Below are positions 48,101-51,908 of a stretch of DNA of 54,000 nucleotides, piece by piece (the first letter of the stretch is position 1; every line of letters begins with the position of its first letter). This stretch comes from Symbiodinium natans. Its lineage: Eukaryota > Sar > Dinophyceae > Suessiales > Symbiodiniaceae. The stretch spans positions 456,001-510,000 of the forward strand of contig CAJNDS010000979.1 in the NCBI GenBank assembly GCA_905221605.1, in the 5' to 3' direction. The position numbers were made by a program, and so were the translations under genes. The notes beneath the pieces are model-generated. The model saw only the letters and a list, made by a program, of their open reading frames with translations. It was not told the origin of the DNA and did not search any database.

Positions 48101-51100
48101 ATGTACCCCCCCGACACTACAATAACCCTATAGGATCCTGGAACAAGGGTAACCCCTAAACCCTAAACCCTAAACCCTAATGTTAGAAACCCCCCAAGTG
48201 GCTTCTTAGGAGGCGCTCTAAGACGCACAGCTGGGTTCTCCCTGCTCCGGGGGTTGCCAATGGGTCTATGGCAGTTGGTTGATACCGCAAGGGGGCATGT
48301 TGCTGACCGCGCAGCAACGCTTGAACCTCTTACTTGCGTTCATCAGCCCGGCGAGTAGGGTTGTCTGACCAGTTTATCTTTGCCCATTGAGATAAGCCCG
48401 CTCTGCTCTGACTTGGCGGCATTCATGCAAAGCAAAAAAGAAGGGTCGGTTTTGGGAGGCCTTGCTGCAAGTGTGACACTGGTTCTTGCGCACTGGGAGC
48501 CGGACCCTACTTTTGGAAACTACCCAGATGACTTGGGCCCGCAAGTGTAGTTCCTTTGGGTAGCACATTGTCATATTGTATCGAGTATGCTAGCTAATCA
48601 TAAAAGCATGAGTAGCAGCAGCAAAGACACAGACAAGGCTTCCTGATTGAGAGAGCTATCCACTTATTGCCGCCACCCCCCCCCCCCCCCCCCCGCGCCC
48701 GCCCCGCACCTTCCCCACCCACCCCCCCCCCCCCCCCGCCCCTCGCACCCCCGCCCCCCCCTCAGCCATAAACAAGAAGTACTTATTCACCCAAGTACAG
48801 CTGTACTTATCACCCAATTATAACTTATAACCATGTTAGGGCACTTAAAAGGGGCTTATAAGTGGGTTATCAGCACAATTATAGCTGGGTTATAAGTACC
48901 ATGAACCTCCAAGTATGAGACTGCACCAACTCTGATTCTGAGTCATCGCACCCCTTAACTAAGGGACTGAGTATACCTTGAATCTTGACTCATAGTAAGG
49001 ATCCCTATGTAACTCGAGAGTACACATGTAATCATAATCAGGATCCCTATGAAATTTAAGGGTATAGTCCTGAATCAGAGCGTGCTGGGATCTTTGGGTT
49101 CCTTTAGGAAGGCCTTTGAAATATTTCACATGTTCCCTTCTTGGGCTTAAGAGATGTTAGGAACATTTTCCAAAGGGTTTCAAGGGCCATCTAAGAAACC
49201 ACAAAGGGCACCCATTGTATTTGTGCCCCTCTTTTGGCTATTTAGGGATAGGTAAGCCTAATTAAGGTTGTTTAAGGGAGGAACCTAGGGGGGTAGTGTA
49301 GAGGGGGGGCTGTAGGGAATCTATGATAGGTTAGTCTTGGATCGAGTCAACTTCCTAGCCTCGTCGACCTGAAGCGTGGAGGCACGACCACCATTATTGG
49401 TGGGGGCGATACGGCCACGTGCTGCAAGAAGTACGACACCGAGAGCAAGGCGGCTAAGCCCTAAACCCTAGACCCAAAACCCCAAGCCCTAAACCCCCAA
49501 CTCCTAGAAGGGCGTGCCTGCACGTGTGGGCTTTGGCAGGGCCCGAACCCCTGAAGTTTGTAGCCTGAGGCTCCCAAGAACACCAAACACTAAACTCCGA
49601 ACCCCTAGACATCAACCCGGAAACTTCCAAACCCTCAGCCCTAAGCCGTAATTAAGCCCCAAACCCCAAACCCTAATCCCCAAACACTAAACCCTAAACC
49701 CTAAACCCCATACGGCATGAACCCCAAAACCTGTTGCCTTAAACTTCAGAAACCTAAGCCGTTCCTCCCTGAACCCTACTGTGCACCAGGGCAAGGCTTT
49801 CAAATCATAAGCCCAAAGAGCCCAACACCCCTTAATTAAGGAGTACACCTGAATTAAATCATATTTAGGATCGCGTTACAATTTAGGGTATGTTCCTCAA
49901 TTAATGGGCATTCGGCTCTTTGGGAACGTGGAGGTCAGCCACTGCAGCACCGGTGGTGGCGCCTCGCTTGAGCTGCTCGAGGGGAAGGAGCTGCCAGGGA
50001 CCTCAGCCGGGTTTTGGGCTTCGGGTTTAGGGTTGAGGGTTTAGGGGTTAGGAGAGTTCAGAGCTTTTGGCTGGAGTACGACAGTAGCAGGATCTAGTTA
50101 GTCTATTAGTTTCAGTTGCTGGGTTTAGGGATGTGTTGGGCTTTAATTTTTGAGAGCGCACCCTACCTCTAACACAGTAAACATATGAGGGTTATGAGGG
50201 CCACTCAAGCAAGCACTCCGCCCCCCCCCCCCCTAAACCTTGCAACCCTAAAAAACTTTCGCGCTGAACCCTGAACTCTACAACCTCATATCTTTAACCT
50301 AACCCTAAATCCTAGAAAGCCCTCAAACCAAAAGACCTCCTAGCACTAAATCCCCAAACTCTGAAACCTTCAACAACACCCTAGAAACACCAAATCTAAG
50401 GTTTCTGCCTTAGGGTTTACCCAAAGAGCCCAATACCCCTGAAACAACCCGCCGCCCCTGAAACCCGTACGCGGTCTGTTCTCGAGACTTTCGTCAAGTT
50501 TTCTGTTAGTATGTAAGTATGTATGTATGTACGTATGTATGTATGTATGTGTACATATATGTATATATACATACATATATATATATATATATGACGTGCT
50601 TCCTTCAAAAGCGCGCGTTTTCTAGAGGTATTTGCACGCGCGTTTTTGCGGCAAGGGGGGATGCAAGCTGTGCCCCAAGAGCCCAATACCCCGTAGTTAA
50701 GGAATAGACCTATAACTACATAGTTCCTTACTCGGCGGGGGGGGGGGGGGGGGTAAACACGTTCTGGGCTTAAAACCCTGAACCCTGAACCCTGAACCGC
50801 ACCCCCAACCCACAACGTGCAAGCCCAAAAGCCTCACCAAAAACCTGAACCCTAACCGGCCCTAACCCACACACTGGAAACCCCGAAGCCAAGAAACATC
50901 AACAAGCCTAAAACCCCAAACCCCAAAACCCCTTAGGAACCCTTCAAGAGAAACACCCAAAACCCCAAAATCAAACCCTCAAAACCCCAAAGAAACCAAA
51001 AACCCCCAAAACCCCCCCCCCCCCCCAAAAAAAAAAAAAAAAAACCCAAAAACCCTAAACCCCTAAACCCCTTCGGGAACCCCGGGAAAAGACTTTTGTT

Positions 51101-51153
51101 CGAGGCCTGGTGTTGCCGTCTTGAATGAGAAGGCTCGCGGTTGGGGGTTTTGA
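8729..51153 (+). CDS. PGK: Phosphoglycerate kinase, 28 exons over 42 kb, host of three nested genes
   Basis: Interconverts 1,3-bisphosphoglycerate + ADP and 3-phosphoglycerate + ATP in glycolysis. Exons: 8729-8773, 9181-9213, 9986-10033, 13194-13248, 13888-13927, 14470-14508, 14805-14859, 18326-18377, 19156-19199, 20232-20270, 21304-21354, 21802-21859, 22225-22250, 22903-22953, 23937-23978, 24967-24993, 26019-26081, 26545-26580, 26728-26742, 27917-27949, 28949-28996, 29489-29516, 45666-45718, 46139-46187, 47635-47691, 49382-49449, 49934-49992, 51105-51153. They total 1263 nt, 420 aa, normal for the family. Visible motifs: RVDFN (19-23), SHLGRP (62-67), [10 protein letters not shown] (158-167), LGGAK (208-212), WNGPMGVFE (333-341), GGGDTA (369-374), STGGGAS (390-396). 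No N-terminal targeting peptide is seen, so it is probably cytosolic. Donors are 18 GC, 7 GT and 2 GA; all 27 acceptors are AG|G. Oddity: the usual GGGMA reads GGQA at the exon 16/17 join. Intron 7 holds the 14-3-3 gene; intron 22 holds the SDR and collagen-like genes. Confidence 0.96.
9250..9590 (+). repeat. Degenerate GGGTTTATA / GGGTTTGTA array
   Basis: About 340 bp of units alternating GGGTTTATA, GGGTTTGTA and GGGTTCATA in PGK intron 2. It looks like a telomere-type array that acquired a two-base insertion and then spread. It creates long open frames rich in Val, Tyr and Arg that are not genes. Confidence 0.85.
10720..11760. other. Telomere-repeat-free island in PGK intron 3
   Basis: About 1 kb without TTTAGGG or any of the inverted-repeat families, of more even base composition than its surroundings. 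It carries short internal similarities (for example AGAGCTGCCCTA near 11217 and 11465, GAGCTCCTTCATTCT near 11132). No gene is recognised on either strand. It may be an older transposon remnant or an insert of other origin. Confidence 0.4.
11926..11985. repeat. (GTAT)n microsatellite
   Basis: About fourteen TATG units in PGK intron 3, followed by TA tracts. A second shorter (GTAT)n lies near 50513-50550 in PGK intron 27. Confidence 0.95.
12117..12766. repeat. Inverted-repeat-bounded minisatellite element
   Basis: Outer arms are inverted: ATATATGGTCTCGGGCTCC on the left against GGCAGCCCGGGACCAGATAT on the right, and CATGGTATCCCC against GGGGATACCATG just inside. Between them a GC-rich minisatellite repeats AACCACACCCACACCACAG joined to TTAAACCTTAAACCCTAAC about eight times with long C or G runs. 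It lies in PGK intron 3. Confidence 0.75.
15561..16903 (+). CDS. 14-3-3 protein, complete, nested in PGK intron 7
   Basis: Phosphoserine/phosphothreonine-binding adaptor, normally a cytosolic dimer. Exons: 15561-15706, 15813-15933, 16029-16082, 16172-16318, 16439-16512, 16607-16709 and 16826-16903; 723 nt, 240 aa plus TAA. The N-terminus is [20 protein letters not shown]. Family landmarks in order: NLLSVAYKN, the basic [10 protein letters not shown] helix, [58 protein letters not shown], then an acidic-type tail reduced to QEGGQA. Start choice: first Met, matching the family N-terminus and lying just after a pyrimidine-rich stretch ending CAG at 15559, suitable as a spliced-leader acceptor. 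Five of six donors are GA, unlike the GC-rich host. Introns 1 and 3 are single inverted-repeat elements (families J and A). The gene lies wholly between PGK exons 7 and 8 on the same strand. Confidence 0.96.
15707..15812 (+). mobile_element. Family J element forming 14-3-3 intron 1
   Basis: The 106-bp intron starts GAACCTTAGTGATACTTGGG and ends AAGTGCAGTATAG. The same body recurs at 47806-47902 (GTACTTGG ... CTAAGAAGCAGC ... AAGTTCAGTATAG), so the intron is essentially one element. The exon after it begins GAAC, repeating the first four bases of the intron. Confidence 0.75.
16079..16166 (+). mobile_element. Family A element forming 14-3-3 intron 3
   Basis: The 89-bp intron (16083-16171) is made almost entirely of a compact family A copy: donor GT sits inside the left end (TTG|GTGGCCCAGTGG) and the acceptor AAG lies five bases beyond the right end (CACTGGGCTACTAAG). 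It lacks the internal GGTTCAAG-type block of longer copies. Confidence 0.85.
16923..17067. mobile_element. Family C inverted-repeat element, copy 1
   Basis: Ends ACTTGGAGGTTCATGGTACT and the inverse AAGTACCATGAATCTCCTAA. It starts 20 bases after the 14-3-3 stop codon. Other copies: 18648-18760, 28544-28669, 36263-36394, 38689-38818, 48781-48915 and a half copy at 38903-38973. Confidence 0.9.
17535..17658. mobile_element. Family D element with telomeric repeat in its loop
   Basis: Arms AAGGACCCATACTACC and GGTAGATGGATCCTT enclose the usual TATATGCTTGGG/GAGCATATA stems, but three CCCTAAA units occupy the middle. Lies in PGK intron 7 downstream of 14-3-3. Confidence 0.8.
18648..18760. mobile_element. 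Family C element, copy 2
   Basis: CTTGGAGGTTCATGGTACTT and the inverse AAGTACCCATGAACCTTCAA. It lies in PGK intron 8. Confidence 0.85.
19661..19772. mobile_element. Family A element, copy 4
   Basis: CTTGGTAGCCCAGTGGTACC and the inverse GCTTACTGGGCTACTAAG. PGK intron 9. Confidence 0.88.
20145..20213 (-). repeat. CCCTAAA array
   Basis: About ten near-perfect CCCTAAA units in PGK intron 9, ending 18 bases before the acceptor of exon 10. Comparable perfect arrays: 846-913, 18254-18303, 21427-21483, 21706-21773, 23447-23513, 31888-31950 and 36041-36103. Confidence 0.95.
20750..21130. repeat. Diverged tandem repeats in PGK intron 10
   Basis: A block with GCTGGTATGACGGRCTTG, then GAATAAGATG or GCATAAGACAG, then CCGCGACARCATGAT occurs twice about 180 bp apart, and its last part a third time near 21112-21126. 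No coding function is seen. Confidence 0.7.
24225..24455. mobile_element. Family M hairpin-type element
   Basis: GGCAACTATTGAAAGTGCC near 24231 is the inverse of GCCACTTTCAATAGTTGC near 24430. Between them are four short tandem TTTTTACGCCAC-like units. One copy only was found. PGK intron 15. Confidence 0.65.
24650..24870 (+). repeat. Tandem duplication of about 110 bp in PGK intron 15
   Basis: Two adjacent diverged copies carrying GTGCTGCACAAGGATGTGGA / ACTGCACAAAGATGTGGAAC and CTGTCACAAGCGYCCATGCC. Both are open in one frame, but the encoded peptides match nothing I recognise. Confidence 0.8.
25751..25960. mobile_element. Truncated family A element next to a family G element
   Basis: Family A is present only from the AAAGCAACCAACCCCTAG part to GGCTGGGCTACCAAG (25751-25816). 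Family G follows (25849-25960), with a 27-bp internal tandem duplication of its TAACAGCCCTTARTAGGGAT segment. PGK intron 16. Confidence 0.75.
27152..27192. repeat. (CTTG)n microsatellite
   Basis: About ten CTTG units in PGK intron 19. Confidence 0.95.
28544..28669. mobile_element. Family C element, copy 3
   Basis: ACTTGGAGGTTCATGGGTAC and the inverse GTGCCCATGAACCTGCAAGT, with an internal TTATAAGT/ACTTATAA stem. PGK intron 20, followed 140 bp later by family B copy 28809-28916. Confidence 0.88.
28809..28916. mobile_element. Family B element, copy 2
   Basis: CCCAAAGAGCCCAATAGCTC and the inverse GGGGCATTGGTCTCTCTGGG. Ends 32 bases before the acceptor of PGK exon 21. Confidence 0.88.
29668..29812. 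mobile_element. Family G element interrupted by a CCCTAAA array
   Basis: AGAGTCCTTAGTAGGTCCTT on the left and GGGGAACATCCCA on the right, with five CCCTAAA units (about 29758-29795) between CTGTTAGTATGAGAA and the right end. First part of PGK intron 22. Confidence 0.75.
30342..35345 (+). CDS. Short-chain dehydrogenase/reductase, L-xylulose reductase type, nested in PGK intron 22
   Basis: NAD(P)H-dependent carbonyl/sugar reductase of the classical SDR family. Exons: 30342-30455, 30801-30917, 31211-31238, 31774-31865, 32120-32258, 32530-32625, 32768-32823, 33863-33942 and 35285-35345; 783 nt, 260 aa, complete. Motifs: cofactor-binding TGAARGIG (17-24), NNAG (93-96), catalytic Ser148 in VNVSSQ, Tyr161 and Lys165 in YSVSK, then [30 protein letters not shown] and [10 protein letters not shown]. 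The NAVKPTVV segment and the C-terminus resemble L-xylulose/dicarbonyl reductases, but substrate is inferred only. Donors are two GT and six GC; all acceptors are AG|G. Intron 6 (32626-32767) is exactly one family L element. Intron 4 ends with a family I element and intron 5 carries a family D element. Intron 8 holds a GC-rich insert flanked by 100-bp direct repeats. The gene lies between PGK exons 22 and 23, same strand. Confidence 0.95.
32408..32510. mobile_element. Family D element in SDR intron 5
   Basis: AAAGGATCCATGTACCTGTA and the inverse TATAGGTACATGGATCCTTT. A near-perfect stem-loop. It ends 20 bases before the acceptor of SDR exon 6, so it makes up the 3' half of the intron. Confidence 0.9.
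32626..32767 (+). mobile_element. Family L element exactly forming SDR intron 6
   Basis: The 142-bp intron begins GCTAGGACCCAGAGTAGGCC and ends CCTGGGTCTAG, so the inverted ends CTAGGACCCAG and CTGGGTCTAG coincide with the splice sites. A second copy at 39481-39593 has the same ends (CTAGGACCCAGAGTAGGCCC ... GGGTCTAG) outside any gene exon boundary. Exon joins in frame across it. Confidence 0.92.
33263..33745 (+). repeat. TTTAGGGG variant array
   Basis: About 480 bp dominated by the eight-base unit TTTAGGGG with occasional TTTAGGG, in SDR intron 7. The variant is nearly homogeneous here but rare elsewhere in the window. Confidence 0.95.
34071..35112 (+). repeat. GC-rich segment bracketed by 100-bp direct repeats
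   Basis: About 100 bp from CAGGGGACTTATCAAGTTGG to TCGTATCTTTTGGTT occurs at 34071-34170 and 35015-35110 with only a few differences. The intervening 850 bp is GC-rich, with many GGCCAGGG/GCCAGC motifs. Long open frames in it on both strands are compositional; I see no recognisable protein. SDR intron 8. Confidence 0.8.
35420..35514. mobile_element. Family B element, copy 3
   Basis: CCCAAAGAGCCCGATACCCC and the inverse GTGGTACTGGTCTCTCTGGG. Starts 75 bases after the SDR stop codon. Confidence 0.85.
36263..36658. mobile_element. Three elements end to end: families C, A and E
   Basis: Family C at 36263-36394, family A at 36404-36513 and family E at 36519-36658, with only 5 to 9 bases between neighbours. 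Family E ends read GGGTAGTTATATGGGCCCTT and AAGGGACCATGTAACTA. It lies just upstream of the collagen-like gene start. Confidence 0.85.
36840..44574 (+). CDS. Secreted collagen-like protein with repeated Cys/Trp modules, nested in PGK intron 22
   Basis: Starts with a plausible signal peptide ([18 protein letters not shown]) at 36840, after a pyrimidine-rich tract ending AAG at 36830, suited to trans-splicing. Supported exons: 36840 to about 36920; 37751-37789 and 39302-39343 (module 1, SCAAWC then KYWPMIRGC); 39780-40020 (13 Gly-X-Y triplets, then an acidic Ser/Pro segment); 40641-40709 (module 2, GCEDWC and HWGKIPQC); 42195-42444 (about 14 triplets); 43006-43109 (module 3, GCEAFC and KYWPLIPDC); 43483-43593 and 43778-43848 (triplets); 44506-44574 (module 4, DCKDWC and KYWMLLPDC). 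Module consensus: C-x2-[WF]-C-x6-[KH]-[YW]-W-x2-[IL]-[PR]-x-C, which I do not recognise. Some connecting exons are missing and phases are not all closed, so this could be two or more tandem genes. The 3' end was not found before PGK exon 23 at 45666. Likely cell-surface or extracellular. Confidence 0.72.
37275..37530 (-). repeat. CCCTAAACCTTAAA array
   Basis: About 255 bp of alternating CCCTAAA and CCTTAAA with some CCCAAAA units, in the first large intron of the collagen-like gene. Confidence 0.9.
38689..38973. mobile_element. Family C element and an adjacent half copy
   Basis: Full copy 38689-38818 (ACTTGGAGGTTCCTGAATAC ... CCCTGAACCTCCAAGT); right half only at 38903-38973 (ending TACCATGAACCTTCAAGTA). 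Inside the collagen-like gene's intron. Confidence 0.85.
39369..39466 (+). repeat. Perfect TTTAGGG array
   Basis: About fourteen uninterrupted TTTAGGG units, directly followed by family L copy 2 (39481-39593). Between a module exon and the first collagen exon. Confidence 0.95.
40070..40275 (+). repeat. Diverged 20-21 bp minisatellite
   Basis: Units resembling GAATGTATGCTGAATCTATGCC recur about eight times downstream of the first collagen exon, presumably intronic. Confidence 0.7.
40781..40887. mobile_element. Family B element, copy 4
   Basis: CAAAGAGCCCAATACCTCTC and the inverse GGGGTGTTGGGCTCTCTGGG, about 70 bases after the module 2 exon of the collagen-like gene. Confidence 0.88.
40985..41195 (-). 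repeat. 21-bp minisatellite in frame on the minus strand
   Basis: About ten units of TTAGGCAAGTCCTTCGTCGAT. Being a multiple of three it is open on the minus strand as a repeated STKDLPK peptide, but it has no flanking exon structure. It lies in an intron of the collagen-like gene. Confidence 0.9.
41348..41457. mobile_element. Family B element, copy 5
   Basis: CCCAAAGAGCCCAACACCAC and the inverse GGAGTATTGGGCTCTCTGGG, with TTAATTAAGGA inside. One of the best preserved copies. Confidence 0.92.
43861..43970. mobile_element. Family B element, copy 6
   Basis: CCCATAGAGCCCAATACCCC and the inverse GGGGTATTGGGCTCTTATGG. Begins about 12 bases after the predicted end of the last Gly-X-Y exon, so it forms the 5' part of that intron. 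Confidence 0.9.
44804..44902. mobile_element. Family D element, copy 4
   Basis: AAGGGTCCATGTACCTGTAT and the inverse AAGGTACATGGACTCTT, downstream of the last module exon found in the collagen-like gene. Confidence 0.85.
46925..46955. repeat. Long poly-C tract
   Basis: About 23 C in a row, then CCCCCG repeats. Comparable mononucleotide G or C runs of 14 or more lie near 10516, 12660, 13974, 18000, 23763, 45430, 45838, 48676 and 50730, all non-coding. Confidence 0.9.
47150..47294. mobile_element. Family E element, copy 2
   Basis: GCGTAGTTGCATGGGCCCTT and the inverse AAGGGACCATGTAGCTA, with CCCTTACCTCCTCTAGAGGG inside. PGK intron 24. Confidence 0.85.
47703..47902. mobile_element. Family H element joined to a family J element
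   Basis: Family H (CCCAAAGCCTCCAATGTAGT ... ACTACATAGGAGCCTTTGGG) at 47703-47803, then family J from about 47806 (TACTTGGAAATAATTT ... TTCAGTATAG). Both follow PGK exon 25 within 12 bases. Confidence 0.75.
48781..48915. mobile_element. Family C element, copy with altered left arm
   Basis: The right end reads AAGTACCATGAACCTCCAAGT; the left arm begins ACTTATTCACCCAAGTACAG and has lost the GGAGGTTCATG part. PGK intron 25. Confidence 0.75.
49812..49924. mobile_element. Family B element, copy 7, at the end of PGK intron 26
   Basis: CCCAAAGAGCCCAACACCCC and the inverse ATGGGCATTCGGCTCTTTGG. Ends nine bases before the acceptor of PGK exon 27. Confidence 0.88.
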
Positions 51154-51404
51154 AGGTTTTGGGTTTTGGGGCAATTCCAGGGATTTATGGGTTTTGAGGG
51201 TTTTAGCGTTTTAGGGTTTAATCAGGTTTTAGGGTTTCGGGTTTGGGTTTTTTTGGGCGGTTTTGTTGCAATTATAGGGTTTTGGGTTTAAGGGTTGAGG
51301 GTTTTCGGGTTTTAGGGGTTTGAGGGTTTTTTTGCTTGGGGTGCTTCAGGGTTTTGAGGGGTTTAGGGTTGTGGGGCTTGGGCGTTTGAGGGTTAACTGT
51401 CTTT

Positions 51405-51451
<47 letters not shown>

Positions 51452-51525
51452 TCTGTATTTTGTCTCTCGTTCTCTGTCTCGGTCTATTCTTGCATGTATG
51501 TATATACATATAACAAAAAAAAATA

Positions 51526-51556
<31 letters not shown>

Positions 51557-51908
51557 TATTTACATAAGGGTTTATGGATGGATGGATGTACGTACGTACG
51601 TAATGTATGCGCGTGCTCATGCCAGCAGATGGACGTGTGCATACAAACCCAGAGACTGACAGACCGATACTGTAGCTTTCGCTCCATGGTTCGGTGGGTT
51701 AAGGGTTTAGGGTTTAGGGTTTAGGGTTTAGGGTTCTTAGCTTCTAGGCCCCCTACCTAAGCTTCCCAAAGAGCCCAAGCCCCTTTGACAAGGAAGATAC
51801 CGAACACCATTAAAAAGAAACAAAAACATCCCTGTCCGTTTTAAGGCCTGTGCCTTAACCTGTACCTTATTTAAAAGGGTAATAGGCTCCCTGGGTTCCT
51901 GTCCTGAG
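51154..51908. other. Spacer between the PGK stop and the first seen HIT exon
   Basis: Holds degenerate GGGTTTT/TTTAGGG repeats, a (CT)n tract (about 51408-51444), a (TA)n stretch (about 51525-51556), four perfect TTTAGGG copies (about 51702-51733) and a complete family B element (51765-51895) ending 13 bases before the HIT exon. The HIT start codon must lie here or be a short exon. An ATG at 51685 followed directly by GT would give a phase-0 one-codon exon, but this is unproven. Confidence 0.5.
51765..51895. mobile_element. Family B element, copy 8, next to the first HIT exon
   Basis: CCCAAAGAGCCCAAGCCCCT and the inverse AAAGGGTAATAGGCTCCCTGGG. Ends 13 bases before the acceptor at 51908. Confidence 0.82.
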
